DNA from: an uncultured Bacilli bacterium
GTDB taxonomy: Bacteria; Bacillota_I; Bacilli_A; RF39; UBA660
DNA: 8,875 nt
Direction: 5' to 3'
Assembly (NCBI GenBank): GCA_947593275.1
Contig: CANQDN010000055.1
Coordinates: 1 to 8,875 of the forward strand
The notes under the pieces were generated by a model. It had not been told where the DNA came from. It saw nothing but the letters and a program-made list of their open reading frames with translations, and did no database searches. Below are positions 1 through 6,467 of the stretch, piece after piece. Every line of letters starts with the position of its first letter. Position 1 is the stretch's first letter. The translations under genes and the position numbers were made by a program.

Positions 1-1779
1 AATAATAGATCCACTTTTCGCAAATTCAGGATAATCATCATCTTTATAAAAAGCCACATACCTTCTATTCCCCGGAAATTTCTTACCCGTTTTAAAATCA
101 TACCAAGTACCTTTAGGTAAAAATATATGTTCAACACACCTATTCATAACATTATCCTGTTTTTTAGTAATAGGTTTAACTAAAAATTCACTACCAAAGT
201 AATATTCATTTTTATATTGTGGTTCATCATAAAGTTCCGGATAACTATAATATAAAGGTTGAACTAAAGGAAGTCCCGTTTTATGATATTTATAATTTTC
301 TGTATATAAATAAGGAATTAATCTATGTCTTAAATGACAATAATTCTTTGCAATAGTATAAGTTTTAATATCCCAAGCCCAAGGTTCTCTCTTATAATAG
401 TGTCCTCTTTCACAGGCAAATCGGAATATTGGACTAAATGTTCCTAACTCTACATAACGAATATAAAGCTCACTATCTTCCATTCCACCTTTAAATCCCC
501 CAATATCATGACTCCACCAAGAAACACCAATATTACTTGCACTAGAATTAAACTGTGGTAAATAATCAATAGTCTCCCAACTAACTGTCGTTTCACCTGA
601 ATAATGCACACCATTTAAATGTGATGCCACTAAACTATTCCTAGAAAGTAACATTGGTCTAGTTCTTGTATCTCGATTATAATTTAAGAAATGATAATGA
701 TTCATAGCTTTCAAAGAATCAAAATTCCGATTATAATCTAACCAATAAAAATCTACACCTAAACTATCTAAAGGCTTAATTAAATGATTAAAATAAATAG
801 CAATAAATGTTTTATCAAAAGCATTAAAAGGAATATTCCGTGTATTTAAAAGTCCTAATTCTGTTGCAATAATCCGAAATTTCTCTTCATGTTCACTTAT
901 TCCTTCTGTTGGATCTAAATGAAGTCCTAATCTTACCCCACGATCATGAAGATAAGTTGTAAATTCAAATGGATCTTTAAACAAATCCGGTGAAAAAGTA
1001 AAACCAGTCCGAAACTTACTTAAATCTCTTTTATCTTTTAAATGCCAAAATTCATTTAAAACAAATACTGATAAAGGTATATCATGACTATTAAAAGCTT
1101 GAAGTAACTTTTTAGTATCTTGAAAAGAATAAATAATATCTTTATTCCACCAAATACCCAATGCATAGCGCGGAATAAGTGGTGGATAACCAGTTAAAGT
1201 AAAATAATCTTTTAAACATAAACCAAAATCTCTTCGATATATAAATAGATACGTATCAACCCTTTTACTAGTTGGCTTAACTAAAAAACCATCTTCCATA
1301 TAAACTAAGCTTTTAGCGTCATCTATCGAAGCAAACCCATCAGTCGAATATAAACCTCTTTCTAATGGACTCTTTAAATTTTTCTCTAAAGAAACTTTAG
1401 TCCCTCCAAAATTTCGAGCCTCCGGATGAAGAAAATACCAAATCTTATCACTATTCATAAGCCCTACTTTTAAATAACTATCTGGAGCATACTTTGGCCC
1501 AATAAAAGGCTTTTCTTTAATATATTGTAAAACAAAATACTTCGTCTGAACAATAAGGGTCTTATCATCCTCTTCTACTTTAAAATCAGGCACAGGAAAA
1601 TTCCGAAATTTAGCCAATTCCGTTGGATGATCAAAAAACTTACCATTAATGTCATATTCCAAGCGAATTAATCTTTCTGTTAATATTGTAATTCGATACT
1701 TACTTCCCTTAAAAATCGCTTTAGGATTACTCATGGCATTATTATAGTCAATTTTAAAATGCGTATCTAACTGAGCCAC
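1..1779 (-). CDS. Glycoside hydrolase family 31 (alpha-glucosidase/alpha-xylosidase-like), 3'-truncated by the window edge
   Basis: An open frame of 593 codons begins at a GTG (1777-1779) and runs off the left edge without a stop. GTG is chosen because AGGGAG lies about 9 nt upstream and an in-frame TAA (1798-1800) closes the frame just before it. The order is that of GH31: an N-terminal beta domain (about 1-195), then a TIM barrel with GIWWNKD (208-214), LHLDPTEG (287-294), the nucleophile motif DFYWLDYN (Asp348), LLSRNS (377-382), HYSGE (392-396), SWWSHDIGGF (420-429) and FRFACERGH (452-460), then the start of the C-terminal beta domain. GH31 enzymes are retaining alpha-glycosidases. The general acid/base position, normally Asp in a GD motif, reads Glu396 here. 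The exact substrate (alpha-glucoside, alpha-xyloside or another) cannot be told from sequence. No signal peptide is seen, so it is probably cytoplasmic and acts on imported oligosaccharides. Confidence 0.93.
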   Translation of the reverse strand, partial: MAQLDTHFKIDYNNAMSNPKAIFKGSKYRITILTERLIRLEYDINGKFFDHPTELAKFRNFPVPDFKVEEDDKTLIVQTKYFVLQYIKEKPFIGPKYAPDSYLKVGLMNSDKIWYFLHPEARNFGGTKVSLEKNLKSPLERGLYSTDGFASIDDAKSLVYMEDGFLVKPTSKRVDTYLFIYRRDFGLCLKDYFTLTGYPPLIPRYALGIWWNKDIIYSFQDTKKLLQAFNSHDIPLSVFVLNEFWHLKDKRDLSKFRTGFTFSPDLFKDPFEFTTYLHDRGVRLGLHLDPTEGISEHEEKFRIIATELGLLNTRNIPFNAFDKTFIAIYFNHLIKPLDSLGVDFYWLDYNRNFDSLKAMNHYHFLNYNRDTRTRPMLLSRNSLVASHLNGVHYSGETTVSWETIDYLPQFNSSASNIGVSWWSHDIGGFKGGMEDSELYIRYVELGTFSPIFRFACERGHYYKREPWAWDIKTYTIAKNYCHLRHRLIPYLYTENYKYHKTGLPLVQPLYYSYPELYDEPQYKNEYYFGSEFLVKPITKKQDNVMNRCVEHIFLPKGTWYDFKTGKKFPGNRRYVAFYKDDDYPEFAKSGSII

Positions 1780-1805
1780 ACTAATTCTCTCCCTTATTTA
1801 TAAAT

Positions 1806-1834
1806 ATAATATCACATAAAGATAAACAAAACAA
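1806..1834 (-). promoter_or_regulatory. Candidate promoter of the GH31 gene (extended -10)
   Basis: On the minus strand a TATTAT box (1806-1811) is preceded by TGA (1812-1814), giving a TGn-extended -10, with a weak TTGTTT -35 (1829-1834) at 17-bp spacing. Transcription would start about 20 nt before the GTG and carry the AGGGAG ribosome site. The -35 matches consensus at only 3 of 6 positions, so the extended -10 would do most of the work. Confidence 0.45.
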
Positions 1835-1841
1835 TAATTAG

Positions 1842-2021
1842 TTACCAAAAACGATCAAATAAATCTATTTTTATATTCATTTCTTTATATAAAATCCCAC
1901 ATTTATATTCATAATTTTCTACATTATTATTAATTACACAAACATTTTTTTCTGTACTAATAAAATCAATTATTATAAATGCTCCAACAATTATCCCTAA
2001 ACCTATTAAAATATCTCTCAT
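1842..2021 (-). CDS. Small membrane-anchored peptide, uncharacterised (59 aa)
   Basis: A 59-codon frame starts at ATG 2019-2021 and ends at TAA 1842-1844. It has a strong ribosome site, GGAGG at 2028-2032, 6 nt before the ATG. The protein begins MRDILIGLGI and has one clear hydrophobic helix (about residues 4-21), then a short polar tail of about 38 residues with two cysteines (28 and 41) and an aromatic end (FDRFW). With two charged residues, Arg2 and Asp3, before the helix, the orientation is not certain; an outward tail is the simplest reading. I do not recognise the family. It lies 35 nt after the gap stop and 62 nt before the GH31 start, on the same strand, with a possible hairpin terminator between it and gap. 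The ribosome site and the coherent membrane helix argue that it is a real gene. Confidence 0.7.
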   Translation of the reverse strand: MRDILIGLGIIVGAFIIIDFISTEKNVCVINNNVENYEYKCGILYKEMNIKIDLFDRFW

Positions 2022-2036
2022 TACTTACCTCCAGTT

Positions 2037-2058
2037 AAAAAACTAACCCCTGTTAGTT
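2037..2058 (-). terminator. Weak hairpin terminator after gap
   Basis: On the minus strand a perfect 7-bp stem (AACTAAC/GTTAGTT, 2052-2058 with 2041-2047) with a 4-nt loop is followed by a run of six T (2037-2042). The 5' arm overlaps the gap stop codon. The stem has only two G-C pairs, so termination may be partial. The ribosome site of the 59-aa gene begins 5 nt past the T run. Confidence 0.45.
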
Positions 2059-3052
2059 ATTTAAACATTGCTTTTGCTGTCCTAAGCATTTGAGCCGTAT
2101 AACCATATTCATTATCATACCACGCTACAACTTTAATAAGCTTATTATTAATTGTCGTTAATGCTCCATCAACTAAAGCTCCTACTGTACTACCAATTAT
2201 ATCACTAGAAACTATTGGATCATTAGTTATTTTTAAAGTTTCATTTTGATTAGCTAAAAATATTTTATTTATTTCTTCAATTGAAGTCGCTCTCTTAGGA
2301 ATAAAAGTAAACTCCACTAAAGAACCATCTGAAGTTGGTACCCGATATGCTCCTCCATCTAATAATCCATCTAATGTTGGAATTACTTTCCCTATCGCCT
2401 TCGCTGCTCCCGTACTTGTTGGTACAATATTTTGAGCACACGCTCTTCCTCTTCTTGATGATATTCCTTTTTTATGAGCAACATCTAAAGTTGCTTGATC
2501 ATTAGTATAGGCATGAATAGTAGTCATAAATCCTGTCTCAATTCCTACAGTACTCTCTAAAACATTTATAACTGGCGCTAAACAATTAGTCGTACAACTA
2601 GCGGCACTTACAACATCTTCTGTACCATCTAAAATATTATGATTAACATTATAAACTATCGTTTTAACATTTGAAGACTTAGAAGGTGCTGAAACTAAAA
2701 CCTTTCGTGCTCCTGCCGTTATATGTTTATAAGCCCCCTCATAATCCGTAAACTTACCCGTACACTCTAAAACTAAATCAATATTTAATTCTTTCCAAGG
2801 AAGTTTCTCTGGATCACTTTCTTTAAAAACTTTAACTCTTTTAATATTCTTTATAACTATGTCATCACCATCTGCTTTTATTAAATCTTCATGAAATACT
2901 CTATGTACTGTATCATACTTGGCTAAATAAGCTAAATCTTCTGCTTCTGTTAAATCATTTATAGCAACTATATCAAAATCTGTAGTTGTAAGTATCTGTC
3001 TAAAAGCTAATCTTCCAATTCTCCCAAAACCATTAATTGCTACTCTAATCAT
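2057..3052 (-). CDS. gap: Glyceraldehyde-3-phosphate dehydrogenase, type I
   Basis: The 331-residue product is full length for the family. It oxidises and phosphorylates glyceraldehyde 3-phosphate to 1,3-bisphosphoglycerate in cytoplasmic glycolysis, using a nicotinamide coenzyme. The Rossmann motif NGFGRIGR is at 7-14, IND at 31-33, the catalytic motif SCTTNC at 152-157 with Cys153, and the catalytic base His180 in HAYTNDQ. The C-terminus has WYDNEYGY. The Asp33-Leu34-Thr35 trio fits NAD rather than NADP, although the proline usual in the LDLPH segment is alanine here (LDVAH, 189-193). AGGAGG (3058-3063) lies 5 nt before the ATG, inside the end of the upstream kinase gene, and the two reading frames overlap by 8 nt. 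No gapR, pgk or tpi lies beside it in this window. Confidence 0.97.
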   Translation of the reverse strand: MIRVAINGFGRIGRLAFRQILTTTDFDIVAINDLTEAEDLAYLAKYDTVHRVFHEDLIKADGDDIVIKNIKRVKVFKESDPEKLPWKELNIDLVLECTGKFTDYEGAYKHITAGARKVLVSAPSKSSNVKTIVYNVNHNILDGTEDVVSAASCTTNCLAPVINVLESTVGIETGFMTTIHAYTNDQATLDVAHKKGISSRRGRACAQNIVPTSTGAAKAIGKVIPTLDGLLDGGAYRVPTSDGSLVEFTFIPKRATSIEEINKIFLANQNETLKITNDPIVSSDIIGSTVGALVDGALTTINNKLIKVVAWYDNEYGYTAQMLRTAKAMFK

Positions 3053-4688
3053 TATTTCCTCCTATAAATTCTCTTAATATACTATTTTTATTAACATATT
3101 CACTACTAATTGGATAAAATCCTTTTAAAAACTTTAATAATCTTCGAGCTTCTTCATAATAAGGTGAATCTGTTTCTATGGCAAATAATAAAGGTTCAAT
3201 ATAAATCTTTAAAACTCCAATCTCATAAGGTAAAGCTGTATTAATTATTATACTTGCTTGATGCGTATAAGGAAAAATATACTTCTCTTCCCCATTACGA
3301 ACACTTTGCCAACTCTTTATAGTATCCGATACTGTATGTCCTCTTGTTCTACTATCTCTAACTATTCGTCTTATAAGTCTTAAATCTATCGTTGATATAT
3401 AATTATGTCTATCAATATTTAAAGGAATAAATGGACTTAAATATATTTTATATTTATATTTTTCTGGTATATATGGGGTTAAATCATCATTTAAAGTATG
3501 TAATCCTTCAATTAATATAATACTATTTTCTTGTAATTTAATAATATTATTATGATATTCTTTTTTACCTGTAATAAAATTAAATGTTGGTAAATTTACT
3601 TCTTCACCTTTTAAAAGACTTATCAATTGATCATTTAAGAGCTTAACATCTATGGCATTTAAACATTCAAAATCATATTCTCCAAACTCATCTTTAGGAT
3701 TATTCTCTCTTTCTACAAAATAATCATCTGTAGATATGCAAATCGGATCATACCCTTTACTCCGAAGAAAAGACGCTAAAACTCTAGTTGAAGTAGTTTT
3801 TCCACTGCTCGATGGTCCCGCAATCATTACAAATCTTTTTTCATTATTTCTTATAATTGCATCACTAGCTTTTTCAATTTGATCAGTAAAATTAAGTTCA
3901 CATGATTCAATAAACCCTTTAATTTTATAAGTACTTACTAAATTATTTAAATCAGATACATAAGGCGTATTAAGTCTTTTAAGCCACCGTCTTCCTTCAT
4001 AAAAAGTTTTAATTATATTATCATGATGTACATAATCTGGTAAAATTCCATTAGTTAAATTACTAGGATATAAAATAATAATTTCATTATTTCCTAAATA
4101 TTTTAAAGCAAAACTTTTTATATATTTCGTACTTGATGGAAGAGGAACATAAAAATAATTTAAATAATCCTTTAATTTATATATACTAACAATCTCTTCA
4201 CTAGTCTTTAAATTTAAGGCTTTCTCTTTTTCATCCGTATTCTTATAATACTTTATAGCTTCTTTTTTTAAAATATTAAACTTTGTAATAGGTAAATCCG
4301 CATCAATTATTTTAGCCATTTCATTTTTAATTTTTGATATATCTTCAATCGTTAAAACTTTAGAATATTTAATATCTCCGAGCATTCCTCCAGGAACAGA
4401 ATGTAAATAATGAATATCAGCTCCTTTAAAAACACTCTTTAAAGCCACTTCAAAAATAAACTTTACCGCAGCTTTATAAATCTTACTTCCCTCTAAAGAA
4501 TTACAATCAAAAAACTCAATAGTCTCATCTTTAAAAACTTTATCAGTCAATAAAAATATTTGATTATTCTTTTTTACTCCCAAAGCTGTATCCCGATATT
4601 TTGATAACTTACTTATTTCTAAATATGGTGTAGCTTTAGGTACTTTTACTTCTTCTTTAGAATCAAATTTAACTGTTACATATTCCAT
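3045..4688 (-). CDS. Nucleoside (uridine-type) kinase with TGS/ThrRS-like N-terminal region
   Basis: The protein is 547 residues from the ATG at 4686-4688. Its C-terminal half is a P-loop kinase of the uridine kinase/phosphoribulokinase family: Walker A GPSSSGKT (291-298), DDYF (321-324), IEGLH (393-397), RRIVRD (440-445) and a conserved Arg/Thr-rich segment, SRTRGHT (446-452). The N-terminal part resembles the TGS domain plus the second additional domain of threonyl-tRNA synthetase, including HYLHSVPGGM (93-102). This fused layout is known in Firmicutes and Thermotoga and is usually named nucleoside or uridine kinase. Phosphorylation of a nucleoside or related small molecule is likely, but the substrate is not proven. 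An in-frame ATG at 4719-4721 would add 11 residues. I reject it because it overlaps the promoter -10 box and the TGS-like segment fits a start at MEYVTV, with AAGGGG 7 nt upstream. The gene is coupled to gap. Confidence 0.88.
   Translation of the reverse strand: MEYVTVKFDSKEEVKVPKATPYLEISKLSKYRDTALGVKKNNQIFLLTDKVFKDETIEFFDCNSLEGSKIYKAAVKFIFEVALKSVFKGADIHYLHSVPGGMLGDIKYSKVLTIEDISKIKNEMAKIIDADLPITKFNILKKEAIKYYKNTDEKEKALNLKTSEEIVSIYKLKDYLNYFYVPLPSSTKYIKSFALKYLGNNEIIILYPSNLTNGILPDYVHHDNIIKTFYEGRRWLKRLNTPYVSDLNNLVSTYKIKGFIESCELNFTDQIEKASDAIIRNNEKRFVMIAGPSSSGKTTSTRVLASFLRSKGYDPICISTDDYFVERENNPKDEFGEYDFECLNAIDVKLLNDQLISLLKGEEVNLPTFNFITGKKEYHNNIIKLQENSIILIEGLHTLNDDLTPYIPEKYKYKIYLSPFIPLNIDRHNYISTIDLRLIRRIVRDSRTRGHTVSDTIKSWQSVRNGEEKYIFPYTHQASIIINTALPYEIGVLKIYIEPLLFAIETDSPYYEEARRLLKFLKGFYPISSEYVNKNSILREFIGGNND
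3058..3063 (-). promoter_or_regulatory. Ribosome binding site of gap, embedded in the kinase gene
   Basis: A perfect AGGAGG sits 5 nt before the gap ATG and also codes for Gly-Gly near the kinase C-terminus (GGNND, stop TAG at 3045-3047). Ribosomes ending the kinase frame stop just past the gap start, which suggests translational coupling. Confidence 0.85.
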
Positions 4689-4711
4689 TTTTATGCCCCT
4701 TATTCTATTAT

Positions 4712-4740
4712 ATATTACCATATTTTTCCCATTTTGTCAC
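4712..4740 (-). promoter_or_regulatory. Promoter of the kinase-gap unit
   Basis: On the minus strand GTGACA (4735-4740, 5 of 6 match to TTGACA) is followed after exactly 17 bp by TAATAT (4712-4717), preceded by TGG, giving a TGn-extended -10. The expected transcript start is near 4705, about 17 nt before the ATG at 4688. The upstream ATG (4719-4721) overlaps the -10 motif and so would not be transcribed. The -35 lies in an 11-nt odd palindrome, TTTGTCACAAA (4733-4743), which could be an operator. Confidence 0.6.
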
Positions 4741-4835
4741 AAATTTTAGATAAGTTTTAACTATTCATGAATAAATTTTTTATTTTAGAACTATATATTA
4801 TTGTTAATAAATAAATTTAGAAAGGAATACATTAA
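4741..4835 (+). promoter_or_regulatory. clpP upstream region with ribosome site and 12-nt palindrome
   Basis: This stretch must hold the clpP promoter, but no strong -35/-10 pair stands out. The best weak options are TTAACT (4757-4762) with TATTTT (4781-4786), or TATATT (4794-4799) with no good -35. The palindrome TATTCATGAATA is at 4762-4773. The ribosome site AAAGGA (4821-4826) lies 9 nt before the ATG. No CtsR heptad repeat or CIRCE element is visible, although those often control clpP in Firmicutes. Confidence 0.35.
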
Positions 4836-5405
4836 ATGAACATTGTCCCAACCGTTATTGAAAAAAGCAGTAATAAAGAATATGCCTATGATTTATATTC
4901 TCGTCTTTTAAAAGATCGTATTATATTTTTAGGAAGTGAAATAAATGATAATGTCGCGGATATCATAGTAAGTGAACTCTTATATTTAGATGCTCAAAAT
5001 CATGAAGATATTTATCTTTATATTAATAGTCCTGGTGGATCTGTTACCTCCGGACTCGCTATATATGATACTATGAATTATATTAAAAGTGATGTTAGAA
5101 CCATTGTTGTAGGTATGGCTGCATCTATGGGTGCTTTCCTACTTTCAAGTGGAACAAAAGGCAAAAGATGTGCTCTTCCAAATGCCGAAATTATGATTCA
5201 TCAAGTTTTAGGAGGAGCAGAAGGCCAAGCAACAGACATAAAAATCCATGCTGAACATATCTTAAAAATAAAAAAGAGTCTAAATAATATTTTAGCTCTT
5301 AATACAGGAAAAAGTGTAAAACAAATAACCAAAGATTGTGAAAGAGACAATTATATGAGTGCTAAAGAAGCTTTAGAATACGGAATAATTGACAAAATAT
5401 TATAA
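4836..5405 (+). CDS. clpP: ATP-dependent Clp protease proteolytic subunit ClpP
   Basis: The 189-residue product has the usual bacterial ClpP length and aligns by eye from end to end. ClpP forms a double heptameric barrel that degrades proteins fed by a Clp ATPase such as ClpX or ClpC in the cytoplasm. The catalytic triad is Ser97 (in GMAASMGA, 93-100), His122 (in IMIHQ, 119-123) and Asp171 (in ERDNYMSA, 169-176). NSPGGS (64-69) forms the oxyanion strand, and NIVPTVIE at the N-terminus is the axial loop region. It is the only plus-strand gene in the window, divergent from the kinase and convergent with whiA. In some other Firmicutes clpP sits beside whiA in the same direction, so the orientation here is a rearranged version of a known neighbourhood. 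Confidence 0.98.
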   Translation: MNIVPTVIEKSSNKEYAYDLYSRLLKDRIIFLGSEINDNVADIIVSELLYLDAQNHEDIYLYINSPGGSVTSGLAIYDTMNYIKSDVRTIVVGMAASMGAFLLSSGTKGKRCALPNAEIMIHQVLGGAEGQATDIKIHAEHILKIKKSLNNILALNTGKSVKQITKDCERDNYMSAKEALEYGIIDKIL

Positions 5406-5437
5406 AATATTTATGTAAAATAACTAAGTTTTAAAAT

Positions 5438-5469
5438 GTAAATAATAAATATATTTATGTAATATTTAC
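5438..5469. terminator. A+T-only inverted repeat between clpP and whiA, possible bidirectional terminator
   Basis: GTAAATA (5438-5444) pairs with TATTTAC (5463-5469) around an inner 14-nt palindrome (5445-5458), with a 4-nt bulge. T-rich sequence follows on both strands. It lies mid-way in the 119-bp convergent gap, where terminators for both genes are expected. The near absence of G-C pairs makes it a weak candidate. AAGTTTTAAA (5426-5435) and TTTAAAACTT (5500-5509) form an outer inverted pair around it. TTATGTAA occurs three times (5411, 5455, 5509). Confidence 0.3.
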
Positions 5470-5524
5470 TATTATTTTATATCTATTTAACAACCAAACT
5501 TTAAAACTTTATGTAAACCAAAAA

Positions 5525-6451
5525 CTAAGCCTTTTTTTCTTGATGTTTTTTTATTAAATTTCTAATCTTAATAAAATGATGATTTACCCCACTTTTCCCA
5601 ATTTTATAATCCGTTTCCATCGTAATTATAAGAGCAAGCTCCTTTAATGAAACTTCTGGATATTTTTCCCGATATTCTAATACTATTTTCGTTGATTCAT
5701 CAATCAAACTATACAAATTATTATCTTTCAAATATTTAATTTCATCTAACTGTTTTAACCCCGTAGCAATTGTCTTTTCTTGATTAGCAATTTCACAATT
5801 ATTGAGCCTATTAACCATATTCTTATGATCTCTATATATTCGAATATCTTCAAAATAAAAATAACTCTGAGTCGCTTGAAACATTTTAATAATATCACTT
5901 ATAACTTCAGCATTTTTAATATAAACCATATATTTAGAATTTCTTTTTAAATGTTTAGCCGTAATATCCAATTCTTTAAATAATTTCGTTAAAAATATTG
6001 CTTCTCTATTTAAATCCGTAACAATCTCCAAATGATAACCACTTGATGCTGGATCATTTACCGTTCCTGTTGCTAAAAACACCCCTTGCAAATAAGCAAT
6101 TTTTTCTTCATTAGTTGACAAAAAATAATCACTAGGAAGAATCTTTTTTTTATTCTCCATAATATTCAAAAAATTCAAAATATACTCTACTCTATCTGCA
6201 ATTTCTAAAATATAAATTTGTTTTACTCTAAACCGCTTTTGAATACGAATAGTTATCTTAGGCTTAATATTAAATATTTCTTTAAAATGACAATAAATTC
6301 TCCTAGCTACACTAGCATTTTCTAATGTTATAGTAATATTATCTTTAATATTGGCCGCAAAACGAATAAAACCTGAAAGTTCACATATCTTTTCAGAATC
6401 ATTTATTGTATTTTTTACTATTTCTTCTTTTACTTTAGTAGTATAAGTCAT
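5525..6451 (-). CDS. whiA: DNA-binding regulator WhiA
   Basis: The 308-residue product matches WhiA in length and domain order: an N-terminal WhiA domain (about 1-90), a LAGLIDADG-like domain (about 100-205) with AYLQGVFLATGTVNDP (119-134) and EDIRIYRD (201-208), a linker with VNRLNNCE (213-220), and a C-terminal helix-turn-helix (about 222-303) with VSLKELA and GKSGVNHHF. WhiA controls sporulation in Streptomyces. In other Gram-positives it affects cell division and chromosome segregation. The acidic residue that homing endonucleases need is not present in the LAGLIDADG motif (LATG), as expected for a regulator rather than a nuclease. AGGAG (6458-6462) lies 6 nt before the ATG. It starts 16 nt after the yvcK stop, so the two are almost certainly co-transcribed. 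Confidence 0.95.
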   Translation of the reverse strand: MTYTTKVKEEIVKNTINDSEKICELSGFIRFAANIKDNITITLENASVARRIYCHFKEIFNIKPKITIRIQKRFRVKQIYILEIADRVEYILNFLNIMENKKKILPSDYFLSTNEEKIAYLQGVFLATGTVNDPASSGYHLEIVTDLNREAIFLTKLFKELDITAKHLKRNSKYMVYIKNAEVISDIIKMFQATQSYFYFEDIRIYRDHKNMVNRLNNCEIANQEKTIATGLKQLDEIKYLKDNNLYSLIDESTKIVLEYREKYPEVSLKELALIITMETDYKIGKSGVNHHFIKIRNLIKKHQEKKA

Positions 6452-6467
6452 TTTTTACTCCTTTTTA

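Noticed and set aside
4733..4743. Rex redox-repressor site upstream of the kinase-gap unit
   Set aside because: TTGTGA and TCACAA half sites overlap instead of being separated by the spacer that Rex needs.
4762..4773. 12-nt palindrome TATTCATGAATA as an operator
   Set aside because: Several palindromes of this length are expected by chance in an 8.9-kb A+T-rich window, so it is noted but not called.
4741..4835. CtsR or CIRCE operator for clpP
   Set aside because: No GGTCAAA direct repeat and no TTAGCACTC inverted repeat is present.
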